This document shows, one piece after another, positions 36,168 through 44,489 of a stretch of DNA of 64,000 nt (position 1 is the first letter of the stretch; every line of letters starts with the position of its first letter). The position numbers were made by a program, and so were the translations under genes. The stretch is from Microbacterium sp. RURRCA19A. GTDB taxonomy: Bacteria > Actinomycetota > Actinomycetes > Actinomycetales > Microbacteriaceae. The stretch spans positions 124,001 to 188,000 of the forward strand of contig NZ_FTNQ01000002.1 of assembly GCF_900156455.1 (NCBI RefSeq). The letters run 5' to 3'. The notes beneath the pieces are model-generated. The model worked only from the letters and a program-made list of their open reading frames with translations. It had not been told where the DNA came from and did not search any database.

Positions 36168-36710
36168 ATGACCACCCCGCTCCCCGCCGATTCGGACGCA
36201 CGTCCCGACGGTGCCCTGACGATCCGGCTCGTGACCCCGGGCGAGTACGCCGAGGCCGGTGGCGTCACGGCGGAGGCCTACCGCCACAGCTACGACGGTC
36301 TCACCGAGGCGTATCTCGCCTCTCTCGCCGATGTCGCGGGCCGTGTCGCCGAGGGGGACGTGTGGGTGGCCGTCGACCCCGACGGAACGATCCTCGGCAC
36401 GGTGTGGGTGCCCCGGCCCGGCGAGCGGTTATCGGAGCTCGCGCAGGACGGCGAGCTCGACTTCCGGCAGCTCGCGGTCGCCCCCGCGGCGCGCGGACGC
36501 GGCGTCGGCGCAGCCCTCACCCGGCACGTCATCGACCTCGCCCGCGCACGCGGCGCGGGCCGCATCGTGATGAACAGCGGGCCGGAGATGACCGGTGCGC
36601 ACGCGCTGTACCTGAAGCTCGGTTTCCGGCGACTGACCGAGCGCGAGCACCCGATCGAGGTGGAGCCGGGGCACTGGATCGACCTGCGCGCCTTCGGGCT
36701 GGATCTCTGA
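36168..36710 (+). CDS. GNAT-family N-acetyltransferase
   Basis: 180 residues from ATG at 36168 (an ATG three codons earlier at 36159 is also possible). The acetyl-CoA motif is LAVAPAARGRGVGAALTRHVI, and ALYLKLGFRRL is the C-terminal GNAT strand. It might N-acetylate the amino acid brought in by the preceding importer, the first committed step of S-(2-succino)cysteine breakdown in Bacillus. It is separated from the importer by a terminator, so it may have its own promoter. Confidence 0.87.
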   Translation: MTTPLPADSDARPDGALTIRLVTPGEYAEAGGVTAEAYRHSYDGLTEAYLASLADVAGRVAEGDVWVAVDPDGTILGTVWVPRPGERLSELAQDGELDFRQLAVAPAARGRGVGAALTRHVIDLARARGAGRIVMNSGPEMTGAHALYLKLGFRRLTEREHPIEVEPGHWIDLRAFGLDL

Positions 36711-36712
36711 CC

Positions 36713-36794
36713 CGCGTGTCGCCGAAGACGCGCGCGAGTCGCCCCGACGTGTCGCCTCGAACGACCTGCAGGCGACAAGCTATGGCGACGCGCG
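36713..36794. repeat. Nested palindrome of TGTCGCC words between convergent genes
   Basis: CGCGTGTCGCC (36713-36723) pairs with GGCGACGCGCG (36784-36794), and TGTCGCC (36750-36756) pairs with GGCGACA (36771-36777). It fills the 87-bp gap between two convergent genes and may be a two-way terminator. Confidence 0.75.
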
Positions 36795-36797
36795 CGG

Positions 36798-37892
36798 CTA
36801 CGACGCCAACGCCGCCAGCGTGCGACCGACCACCGGCGTGAACTTGAAGCCGTGTCCCGAGAACCCGGCGCCGATGACGATCGGCCCCACGCGTTCGAGC
36901 ACGAATCGGGCGTCGACCGTCGAGGTGTAGGTGCACGTGATCTCGGCGAAGGCCTCGGCATCCACGCCCGGCAACCACTCGCGGGCGTACCGCACCAGCG
37001 CGCCGGTCAGCCGCGGGTCCGGGACGAAGCTGCGGTGATCCGGGTCGACCTCCGGACCCGCTGCATGCCACCCGGCCTTGACGCCCTCTCCCGGTGTCAG
37101 CATGCCGTAGACCGGCGCCGCGAACCACGATGTCGCGGGATCGTCGGCATCGCGGTGGTGGTTGAACCCCGGCCATGCCGCGGCGGGATCGTACGGTCGG
37201 AAGTGCGCCGGCTGCTCCTGGGTGACCCGCAGCGCGGGCAGGGTGACCCCCCGGACCCCCGCGAGCGTCTTGGCCGTCCACGCCCCCGCCGTGCTGACGA
37301 GGCGCCGGGCGCGCACGCGGCGCGGGCCCCCAGCATCCGTCACGGTGAAGCGGACGTCGTCGTCGCCATGCACGACCACGTCGGCCACGGCCGTGCGCCA
37401 GGACAGGTGCGCTCCGGATGCCACGGCCCCGGCGAGGAACGCGGACACCGCGGCGTCGGCATCCAGGCGTCCCGCACCGGGGGTGTGGAGGACGTCGGTC
37501 GCGAAGCGGAAGCCGGGCCACCGTGCGGCCGCCGACACCGGGTCGACGACGTCGGCGTCGAACCCGCCCGCCGCGATGGCCGCCGCAGCCGCCGCGGCGT
37601 CGAATGCCGGACCGTGCGTGACGATGCCCGTGGTCTCGAGGAGGCGCGTGCCCGACGCCCGCTCGAGCTCGCGCCAGAGCACGCGCGCGTCGCGCAGCCA
37701 CGTGAGGTACTCGGGCTGGGGGTAGGCGACGTTGAAGTTGCGGGACGCTCCGTGCGAGGCACCGCGGACGTGCCCCGGTTCGAACTGCTCGAACACCGCC
37801 ACGTCGCGTCCCGCACGGGCCAGATGCCACGCGGTCGCGGAACCCATGGCGCCGGCTCCGACCACGGCGATGTCGATCTTCTCCTCGCTCAT
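36798..37892 (-). CDS. FAD-dependent amine oxidase (sarcosine/N-methyl amino acid oxidase type)
   Basis: 364 residues from ATG at 37892 with GGAGG upstream. The FAD loop is IAVVGAGAMGSATAWHLA (residues 8-25). C-terminal ITCTYTSTVDARFVLERVG carries the Cys that covalently binds FAD in monomeric sarcosine oxidase, followed by GAGFSGHGFKFTPVVG. It would oxidise a secondary amine or N-methyl amino acid to an imine and hydrogen peroxide. It is transcribed against its neighbours. Its start overlaps the stop of a tiny upstream frame by ATGA. Confidence 0.9.
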   Translation of the reverse strand: MSEEKIDIAVVGAGAMGSATAWHLARAGRDVAVFEQFEPGHVRGASHGASRNFNVAYPQPEYLTWLRDARVLWRELERASGTRLLETTGIVTHGPAFDAAAAAAAIAAGGFDADVVDPVSAAARWPGFRFATDVLHTPGAGRLDADAAVSAFLAGAVASGAHLSWRTAVADVVVHGDDDVRFTVTDAGGPRRVRARRLVSTAGAWTAKTLAGVRGVTLPALRVTQEQPAHFRPYDPAAAWPGFNHHRDADDPATSWFAAPVYGMLTPGEGVKAGWHAAGPEVDPDHRSFVPDPRLTGALVRYAREWLPGVDAEAFAEITCTYTSTVDARFVLERVGPIVIGAGFSGHGFKFTPVVGRTLAALAS

Positions 37893-37978
37893 GCGCGGAC
37901 CCTCCGCGCCGCCGTCATCGGGACGGGATGCCGGTGCCACCGCGTCCATTCACGGAAGAAGGCGTCTCGGTCGGTCAT
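37889..37978 (-). CDS. Possible 29-residue translationally coupled ORF or gene remnant
   Basis: The frame MTDRDAFFREWTRWHRHPVP... ends in an ATGA overlap with the amine oxidase start, the coupling mode used by real operons here. It resembles nothing I can name with confidence; the FFREWTRWHR start recalls the N-terminus of DUF1684 proteins, so it may be a remnant. An in-frame ATG at 38095 would give 68 residues. Nothing else is seen in the 280-bp gap (37893-38172). Confidence 0.3.
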   Translation of the reverse strand: MTDRDAFFREWTRWHRHPVPMTAARRVRA

Positions 37979-38172
37979 CGGCGGGGCCTTCCGTCCAGGT
38001 CGATGGCGCCGCGCGGGCGGCATCCCTTCCAGGATGAGGCCGAGGCCGCGCGACGTGTCGCCGAGCGTCACAGACCGACGCCGGACTTCACGCATCGTCA
38101 CATGAGCCCGCGCCGGTTGCGAACCGCGGCTCTCGGCTTGCACGCGCGGCACGAGCGGCGCACAGTGGGCCG

Positions 38173-38889
38173 GTGACCTCCTCCGCAACCGTCGACGTTC
38201 CCCACGCCGACGCCACCGTCCTCGACAACGCCGCCTGGCATTCGCTGGCCGGCCCGCACGCCTCTTTCGCGATCGGCGGCGACCTCGTGCGCCGCTATCC
38301 CGGCGACGTCGCCCCGTTCGTCGCGGTGCGCACGTGGGACGAGCCCGGAGTCTGGGATGCGTTGCGCGAGCTCGTCGGGCCGGGGGCCGAGGTGGGCCTG
38401 TCGGGATATGAGGGCGGATTCCCCGAGGGGTGGGAGTACCTCGGCGGCGGCGAGGGCGTGCAGCTGGTCGAGACCGACGCCCTGCGTCCTCGTCCCGACG
38501 AGGAGGCGATCGAGCTCGGGGCCGACGACGCGGCGGACATGCTCGCGATCGTCGACCGGAATCAACCCGGCCCCTTCCGGCCCCGCACGTACGAGCTCGG
38601 TCGGTACATCGGCATCCGTCGCGACGGGCGACTGATCGCGATGGCGGGGGAGCGCCTCCACCCCACCGGCTGGACCGAGATCAGCGCTGTCTCGGTGGAT
38701 GCCGATCACCGCCGCCAGGGCCTCGCCTCGCGGCTGGTGCTCGACGTCGCCTTCCACATCCAGGCGCGCGGCGAGCGGGCGATGCTCCACGCGGCCGCCT
38801 CGAACGTCGGAGCGATCGCCGCCTACGAGCGCCTCGGATTCGCGCTGCGCCGCCGGAACCAGTTCAGCGCCGTCCGGACGCCGGCATGA
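38173..38889 (+). CDS. GNAT-family N-acetyltransferase
   Basis: 238 residues from GTG at 38173. The first 110 residues are a variable domain, and the GNAT fold occupies about 115-235 (ISAVSVDADHRRQGLASRLVL, AIAAYERLGFALR). It is fused by a 4-bp overlap to a luciferase-like monooxygenase gene, so the two act together. An acetyltransferase next to a flavin monooxygenase matches the YxeL-YxeK and YtmI-YtmO pairings of Bacillus thioether salvage. Confidence 0.85.
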   Translation: MTSSATVDVPHADATVLDNAAWHSLAGPHASFAIGGDLVRRYPGDVAPFVAVRTWDEPGVWDALRELVGPGAEVGLSGYEGGFPEGWEYLGGGEGVQLVETDALRPRPDEEAIELGADDAADMLAIVDRNQPGPFRPRTYELGRYIGIRRDGRLIAMAGERLHPTGWTEISAVSVDADHRRQGLASRLVLDVAFHIQARGERAMLHAAASNVGAIAAYERLGFALRRRNQFSAVRTPA

Positions 38890-39911
38890 CGCGCGCGCTC
38901 CGCTCCCTCGGCTTCCTGACCATCGGGTTGTTCGACCGCGACGACCCGCGCGCGGGCCACGAGGCGACCCTCGCGATCATCGAGCGCGCCGAACGCCTCG
39001 GGTTCGACAGTGCGTGGCTGCGCGACCGGCACCTGCAGTACGGCATCTCGTCGCCCGTGGCCGTGCTCGCCGCGGCGTCGCAGCGGACGAGCCGCATCCG
39101 GCTGGGAACCGCCGTGATCCCGCTGGGCTACGAGAACCCGTTCCGCCTCGCGGAAGACCTCGCGACCGTTGACGTTCTCAGCGGTGGGCGGCTGGAGCCG
39201 GGCTTCTCGGTCGGCCCGCCGCGCCGTCTCGACGAGATCGCAGCGGCGTTGTACCCCGACACCGCCGCACACGAGGAGTTCGGCTACGAACGGCTCGCCC
39301 GCCTCCGCCGATTCCTGGCCGGGGAGCGCATCAGCCCCTTCGCCGGCTGCGAGGGCATCGAGGAGTACTCGGAGCGGATCGAACCGCACTCCCGGGGCCT
39401 CGCCGACCGGCTCTGGTACGGCGCCGGGAGCCCGGCATCCACCGTCTGGGCGGCCGAGAACGGCTTCCACCTGCTCACCAGCAGCGTGATCCAGTCCGTC
39501 GATACGACCGACTTCGACACCGAGCAGCACACGCAGATCCGGCTGTACCGCGACACGCATCCCGAGGGCGAGTCCGCCCGGGTGTCGCAGGGTCTCGTCG
39601 TCATCCCGACCGACTCCGCCACACGCGAGCAACGCGCACGCTACGCGGCCTACGCGGAGGCGCGGAGCGCTCGCGTCGGCATCCCGCAGGGGCCGCGCGG
39701 GCTGCTCTTCGCCGCGGACATCGTGGGCACCTCCGACGAGATCGCCGACCGCCTGCGATCCTCGGCAGCCTTCCCCGAGGTCGACGAAGTCGCCTTCGCG
39801 CTGCCCTTCGACTTCGCACCCGACGACTACGCGCAGATCCTCGAAGACATCGCCGGGCGACTCGCGCCCCTGCTCGGGTGGAGCCCGGCACCGCATTCGG
39901 TCGTCACATGA
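38886..39911 (+). CDS. Luciferase-like (LLM class) flavin-dependent monooxygenase 1
   Basis: 341 residues, ATGA overlap with the GNAT gene. Bacterial luciferase fold: LGFLTIGLFDRDDPRAGHE, RAERLGFDSAWLRDRHLQ, IRLGTAVIPLGYENPFRLAEDLATVDVLSGGR. Such enzymes use reduced flavin from a separate reductase to insert oxygen, often next to sulfur or nitrogen. It may cleave a C-S bond of an N-acetylated thioether amino acid. No dedicated flavin reductase gene is nearby. Confidence 0.88.
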   Translation: MTRALRSLGFLTIGLFDRDDPRAGHEATLAIIERAERLGFDSAWLRDRHLQYGISSPVAVLAAASQRTSRIRLGTAVIPLGYENPFRLAEDLATVDVLSGGRLEPGFSVGPPRRLDEIAAALYPDTAAHEEFGYERLARLRRFLAGERISPFAGCEGIEEYSERIEPHSRGLADRLWYGAGSPASTVWAAENGFHLLTSSVIQSVDTTDFDTEQHTQIRLYRDTHPEGESARVSQGLVVIPTDSATREQRARYAAYAEARSARVGIPQGPRGLLFAADIVGTSDEIADRLRSSAAFPEVDEVAFALPFDFAPDDYAQILEDIAGRLAPLLGWSPAPHSVVT

Positions 39912-39927
39912 CGCCTCGCGGCGCTGC

Positions 39928-39943
39928 GTTACGGAACGTGTTG
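39928..39943 (+). promoter_or_regulatory. Possible half of an 11-bp-periodic operator
   Basis: GTTAC (39928-39932) and TGTTG (39939-39943) with 6-bp spacing, similar to the first two pentamers at 45535 and 60899, lie 69 bp before the 40012 start. There is no GAAAC partner, so the match is weak. Confidence 0.25.
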
Positions 39944-40011
39944 TGCCCCCACCGAGCCGACGGCACAGTGGGCCTCTCGGCGGGCCGTTCCCGCCCCGGA
40001 GGGAGAGCACG

Positions 40012-41217
40012 ATGCCCGAACGAATCCACCTCGCCGTCGCCCTGGACGGCGCCGGATGGCACCCCGCCGCCTGGCGCGAGCCCACGGCACGGCCGACGGA
40101 GCTGACCTCCGCGCGCTACTGGCGCGACCTCGCGCGCGTCGCGGACAGCGGCGGCATCCTGTTCGCGACCTTCGAAGACGCGCTGAGCCTGGGCGGTCGT
40201 TCCTTCGATCCGGATGCCGAGACCCGGCGCGACCGCGTCCGCGGCCGGCTCGACGCGGTGCTCGTGGCCTCCTTCCTCGCCCCGACCACCGACCGCCTCG
40301 GACTGATCCCCACCGTCACCACCGCCCACCCCGAACCGTTCCACCTCGCAACCGGGCTGCAGACCCTCGACCACGTCAGCCGCGGCCGCGCGGGGGCGCG
40401 CATCGTCGCCGGATCGTCGCCGCAGGAACGGGCGAACTTCGGTCGCCGCGCCGACGGACCCGCCGGGCTTCCGGCATCCGGCCGTGTCGAGGACGACCCC
40501 GCGCTGCTTGCGGCCTTCCGCGAGGCGGGCGAGGTCGTCGAGGCCATCCGGCGGTTGGCCGACTCGTGGGAGGACGACGCGATCGTCCGCGACCTCGAGA
40601 CCGGGAAGTTCCTGGACCGCGAGCGCGTCCACCGCGTCGACTTCGACGGGGAGTTCTTCTCCCTCACGGGTGCCTCGATCGTTCCCCGGTCGCCGCAAGG
40701 ACAGCCGCTCATCACCGCCCTCGCGCACCAGACGGTGCCCTACCGCTTCGCCGCCGAGCACGCCGACGTCGCGTTCATCACGCCCGCCGACGCCTCCGCC
40801 GTCGGCGGCATCCTGGACGAGCTCGCGGATGCCGCGGCGTCCGTCCGCACCGACGAGCAGCGGCTGCGGGTGTTCGCCGACCTGCTCGTCCTCGTCGAGG
40901 ACACACCCGCCGCGGCGGCGGCGGCCTGGCGGCGCCTCGAGGACGCCGACCCGCTCGCCACCGACGCCCGCGTCGTCGTCGGCACCGCGGACGACGTCGT
41001 CGAAGAGATCCGCGCCCTCCGCGACGCCGACGTCGACGGCGTGCGCCTGCGGCCCGCGCGCCTGCCCGCCGACCTCACAGTGATCGCGGACCGGGTGGTC
41101 CCCCGCGCGGCGGCCGCCGGCATCCTGTCACCCGACGATGGGGTGCCCACCCTACGGGAGCGCCTCGGACTCCCGCGGCTCGCCAGCCGCTTCGCCCGTC
41201 AGGAGGTCGGCGCATGA
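40012..41217 (+). CDS. Luciferase-like (LLM class) flavin-dependent monooxygenase 2
   Basis: 401 residues from ATG at 40012 with CGGAGGGAG upstream; the frame extends to 39943 without support. It shows IHLAVALDGAGWHP at the N-terminus, LGLIPTVTTAHPEPFHLATGLQTLDHVSRGR and GSSPQERANFG. It is longer than LLM 1 and of the NtaA-related type. It overlaps the next gene's start by 4 bp, forming a three-gene operon with a second NtaA-type monooxygenase and a large FAD protein. Confidence 0.88.
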   Translation: MPERIHLAVALDGAGWHPAAWREPTARPTELTSARYWRDLARVADSGGILFATFEDALSLGGRSFDPDAETRRDRVRGRLDAVLVASFLAPTTDRLGLIPTVTTAHPEPFHLATGLQTLDHVSRGRAGARIVAGSSPQERANFGRRADGPAGLPASGRVEDDPALLAAFREAGEVVEAIRRLADSWEDDAIVRDLETGKFLDRERVHRVDFDGEFFSLTGASIVPRSPQGQPLITALAHQTVPYRFAAEHADVAFITPADASAVGGILDELADAAASVRTDEQRLRVFADLLVLVEDTPAAAAAAWRRLEDADPLATDARVVVGTADDVVEEIRALRDADVDGVRLRPARLPADLTVIADRVVPRAAAAGILSPDDGVPTLRERLGLPRLASRFARQEVGA

Positions 41218-42566
41218 CCCGCCGCCAGATCCACCTCGCCGCCCACTTCCCCGGCGTGAACAACACCACCGTGTGGACAGACCCCGAGTCCGGCAGCCAG
41301 ATCGACTTCTCGTCGTTCGAGCACTTCGCCCGGAACGCCGAGCGCGGCTTCTTCGACTACATCTTCCTGGCCGAGGGGCTGCGGCTGCGCGAGCACCGCG
41401 GCCGCCTCCACGACCTCGACGTCGCGGGTCGGCCGAACACGCTCGCGATCCTCTCGGCCCTGGCGGCGGTGACGGAGCACGTCGGACTCGTCGGCACGCT
41501 CTCCACGACCTTCAACGAGCCGTACGAACTCGCCCGCCAGCTCGGCACGCTCGACCTGCTGTCGGGCGGGCGAGCCGGGTGGAACGCCGTGACCAGCTCG
41601 GATGCGTTCCACGGCGCGAACTTCCGCCGCGGCGGGTACCTCGACCACGCCGACCGCTACGCGCGGGCCTCGGAATTCGCGGCGCTGTCGAAGGCGCTGT
41701 GGTCGTCGTGGCATCCCGACGCGATCGTCGCGGATGCCGACGCGGGCGAGTTCCTCCGCGAGGACGCGATCGCCCGGGTACGGCACTCCTCGCGCCTGTT
41801 CGATGTCGACGCCGTCTTCGACGTCCCCCAGTCTCCGCAAGGACGCCCCGTCATCGTGCAGGCGGGGGACTCCGCCGACGGCCGCGACTTCGCGACCGCG
41901 CACGCCGACGTGATCTTCTCGCTGCACACCGAGTTCGAGGATGCGCAGCAGTTCTACCGCGACGTGAAGGGGCGGCTGGCGGCGCACGGCCGCACCGAGG
42001 ACTCGCTGAAGATCCTGCCCGCGGCGACCTTCGTGCTCGGCGACACCGCCGACGAGGCGCGCGAGCGCTCGCGGGAGATCGCCCTCGCCCAGGTGCGGCC
42101 GCAGACCGCCATCACCTACCTCGAGCAGATCTGGAACCGCGACTTCAGCGACTACGACGCCGACGGCCCCCTGCCCGACGTCGAGCCCGACACCGGGACC
42201 GAGACGGCACAGGGCTTCGCCGGACGTCACGCCGCGATCCGCGCCCGCATCGACCAGCTCCGCGCGCTCGCGGCGGAGGAGAAGCTGAGCATCCGGGAGC
42301 TGGTGATCCGTCTGACCGCGAAGCACACCTTCGTCGGGACGCCGGAGCACGTGGCATCCGAGATCGATCGGTACGTCCAGGAGCGGGCGACCGACGGGTT
42401 CACGGTCGTGGGACACCTCACCCCGCACGGACTCGACGAGTTCACCGATCGGGTCGTGCCGCTCCTCCAGGAACGCGGGTCCTACCGCCGATCCTACGAA
42501 GACGGCGCGACCCTGCACGACCTTCTCGGCCTGCCTCCGGTGGCCGCCCCGATCGGCGCACGATGA
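41214..42566 (+). CDS. NtaA/SnaA/DszA-type flavin-dependent monooxygenase
   Basis: 450 residues with AGGAGG ahead of ATG 41214. Typical family motifs: IHLAAHFPGVNNTTVW at the start, FDYIFLAEGL, TLSTTFNEPYELARQLGTLDLLSGGRAGWNAVTS (about residues 98-130) and SPQGRPVIVQAGDSADGRDFA. Family members oxidise nitrilotriacetate, dibenzothiophene sulfone, dimethyl sulfide or N-acetyl-S-alkylcysteines (YtnJ/CmoJ). Given the neighbouring acetyltransferases, importer and M20 hydrolase, a thioether amino acid is the best inferred substrate. Confidence 0.9.
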   Translation: MTRRQIHLAAHFPGVNNTTVWTDPESGSQIDFSSFEHFARNAERGFFDYIFLAEGLRLREHRGRLHDLDVAGRPNTLAILSALAAVTEHVGLVGTLSTTFNEPYELARQLGTLDLLSGGRAGWNAVTSSDAFHGANFRRGGYLDHADRYARASEFAALSKALWSSWHPDAIVADADAGEFLREDAIARVRHSSRLFDVDAVFDVPQSPQGRPVIVQAGDSADGRDFATAHADVIFSLHTEFEDAQQFYRDVKGRLAAHGRTEDSLKILPAATFVLGDTADEARERSREIALAQVRPQTAITYLEQIWNRDFSDYDADGPLPDVEPDTGTETAQGFAGRHAAIRARIDQLRALAAEEKLSIRELVIRLTAKHTFVGTPEHVASEIDRYVQERATDGFTVVGHLTPHGLDEFTDRVVPLLQERGSYRRSYEDGATLHDLLGLPPVAAPIGAR

Positions 42567-44452
42567 CCTCGCGCACCGTCCGCCTGGTGATCATCGGCGC
42601 CGGCCCCCGGGCCGTGATGCTCGTGGAACGCCTTCTCGCGCGGAGGACCCGCCAGGATCCGCCGCTGCAGGTCACCCTCGTCGACCCGTTTCCGCCCGGC
42701 GCCGGCCGCATCTGGCGGCGCGATCAGTCGCCGTTGCTGAAGCTCAACTCGATGGCGCGCGACGTCACCGTCTTCACCGACGAGACGTGCACGATCTCCG
42801 GACCCGTCCGCTCGGGGCCGTCCCTGATCGAGTGGGCGGAACGCGTCCGCGACGACACGCTACCCGACGTCGAGATCGACGATCCCGCACTGCTCGCCGA
42901 GGTCCGATCGCTCCGCGGCGACAGCTTCCCCACTCGTCGACTGCAGAGCCTGTACCTCGACTGGTTCTGGCGCCGCACCGTCGCCATCGCCCCGCCGGGT
43001 GTCGACGTGCACTGGCATCCCGGAAGCGTCCACTGGGTGGACGACACGCCCGACGGGTGGGACGTCGCGCTCGCCGACGGAACGCGTCTGGTCGCGGACA
43101 CCGTCGTCTACGCGCTCGGCCACAACGGCCGCGAGCCCGACGGCGAAACCCTGGAGCTGCTCGACGCGGCCGCGCAGGCGGGCCTCTCGTACGTCGAGCC
43201 GACGTTCACCGCCGACGCCGACCTGAGCGCGCTCGCCCCCGGGCAGGACGTCATCGTGCGGGGCATGGGGCTGGCATCGGTGGATGCCGTTGTGCTGCTG
43301 GCCGAGGGCCGGGGCGGGCGCTTCGTGCGAGACGCGGACGGGCTGCTGCGCTACGTCGCCTCCGGTCGGGAGCCCCGCCTCCACCTCGGTTCCCGTCGCG
43401 GAGTGCCGTACCGCTCGAAGGTGTCGTCGCAGCTGCAGGGCGACCCGCCCGCGCTCGAGATCCTGACGCGTCCGACGGTCGCCGGGCTGCTGGCCCGCCC
43501 GGGCACGATCGACTTCCTCGACGACGTCTGGCCGCTCATCGCGCGCGAGCTCGTGTGGGGTCACTACCGTGAGCTGTTCACCGGGCACCCCGACCGGGTG
43601 ACGACGACGTGGGAGGAGTTCCGCGAGACCCTCCGTCGCATCGACGGCGATGTCGCCGCCCTCCGGGCCGCCGTCGCCGAGGTCGTGCCCGACCCGCTCG
43701 ACCGGTTCGACGTCGTCTCCCTCGACGTCCCGCTCGCCGGGGAGACGTTCCCCGACGCGCAGGCCGTGCACGACCGCGTCCGGCAGCACATCGTGGAAGA
43801 CCTCCAGCTGCGGACGACGCAGGAGCGGAGCACCGCCCAGGCGCTGTTCCTGACGATCCTGGGATCGTTCCTCGCCCTCGCCGACATCCCGACTTCGCGG
43901 TGGAGCGCGCGCTCACGCGCGGTCGATCTGCCCGTGACGTGGCACACCTTCTTCAGCTATGTCGCGTCAGGGCCGCCGGCCCACCGTCTCGAGGAGCTGC
44001 TCGCGCTCGCCGACGCCGGCGTGGTGCGGTTCCTCGGTCCCGACGTCGCGGTGCACGTCGACCCGGCGCGTGGCTTCGTGGCATCCTCTCCGCACGTGGA
44101 GGTCGACGCGCGAGTGCTCCTCGACGCGTGGCTCCCCTCGCCGAGCGCGGCCTTCAGCGACAACCCCGCCCTGCGCGAGCTCGCATCGCGGCACGGGAGA
44201 GAGGTGCACGTCGCCGACGAGCGCTTCGCGGGCTCGCTCGGACGCATCGATGTCGACCCGGACGGCAGGGTCGTCTCCCGCGACGGGCACCCGCACGCCA
44301 CCCTGTTCGCCCTCGGCCCCTTCACGGCGGGAACCGAGGCGGGCGCCTTCACGCGTCCGCGGTCGGATTCCCTGGCGCTGCGCCAGACCGACCGTGTGGC
44401 GGGAGCGCTGGCGCTTGCATTGTCCTCCGAGGTCGCCGCCGTCGCACGCTGA
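42563..44452 (+). CDS. Large FAD/NAD(P)-binding protein (NAD_binding_9 type)
   Basis: 629 residues, ATGA overlap. Residues about 5-200 carry a FAD-binding Rossmann domain (LVIIGAGPRAVMLVERLL, then VTLVDPFPPGAGRIWRRDQ) typical of the FAD-NAD(P)-binding family PF13454. A second nucleotide loop VIVRGMGLASVDAVVLLAEG is near residue 230. The C-terminal half is a long, poorly known region. It could reduce flavin for the monooxygenases or oxidise a substrate itself. It ends the operon, with a bidirectional hairpin after it. Confidence 0.82.
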   Translation: MTSRTVRLVIIGAGPRAVMLVERLLARRTRQDPPLQVTLVDPFPPGAGRIWRRDQSPLLKLNSMARDVTVFTDETCTISGPVRSGPSLIEWAERVRDDTLPDVEIDDPALLAEVRSLRGDSFPTRRLQSLYLDWFWRRTVAIAPPGVDVHWHPGSVHWVDDTPDGWDVALADGTRLVADTVVYALGHNGREPDGETLELLDAAAQAGLSYVEPTFTADADLSALAPGQDVIVRGMGLASVDAVVLLAEGRGGRFVRDADGLLRYVASGREPRLHLGSRRGVPYRSKVSSQLQGDPPALEILTRPTVAGLLARPGTIDFLDDVWPLIARELVWGHYRELFTGHPDRVTTTWEEFRETLRRIDGDVAALRAAVAEVVPDPLDRFDVVSLDVPLAGETFPDAQAVHDRVRQHIVEDLQLRTTQERSTAQALFLTILGSFLALADIPTSRWSARSRAVDLPVTWHTFFSYVASGPPAHRLEELLALADAGVVRFLGPDVAVHVDPARGFVASSPHVEVDARVLLDAWLPSPSAAFSDNPALRELASRHGREVHVADERFAGSLGRIDVDPDGRVVSRDGHPHATLFALGPFTAGTEAGAFTRPRSDSLALRQTDRVAGALALALSSEVAAVAR

Positions 44453-44457
44453 GCCGG

Positions 44458-44488
44458 GCGGGGTGCGGTCGGCCCGGCGCACCCCCGC
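44458..44488. terminator. Bidirectional hairpin between convergent genes
   Basis: GCGGGGTGCG (44458-44467) pairs with CGCACCCCCGC (44478-44488). It occupies almost the whole 37-bp gap between two converging stop codons. Confidence 0.6.
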
Positions 44489-44489
44489 G

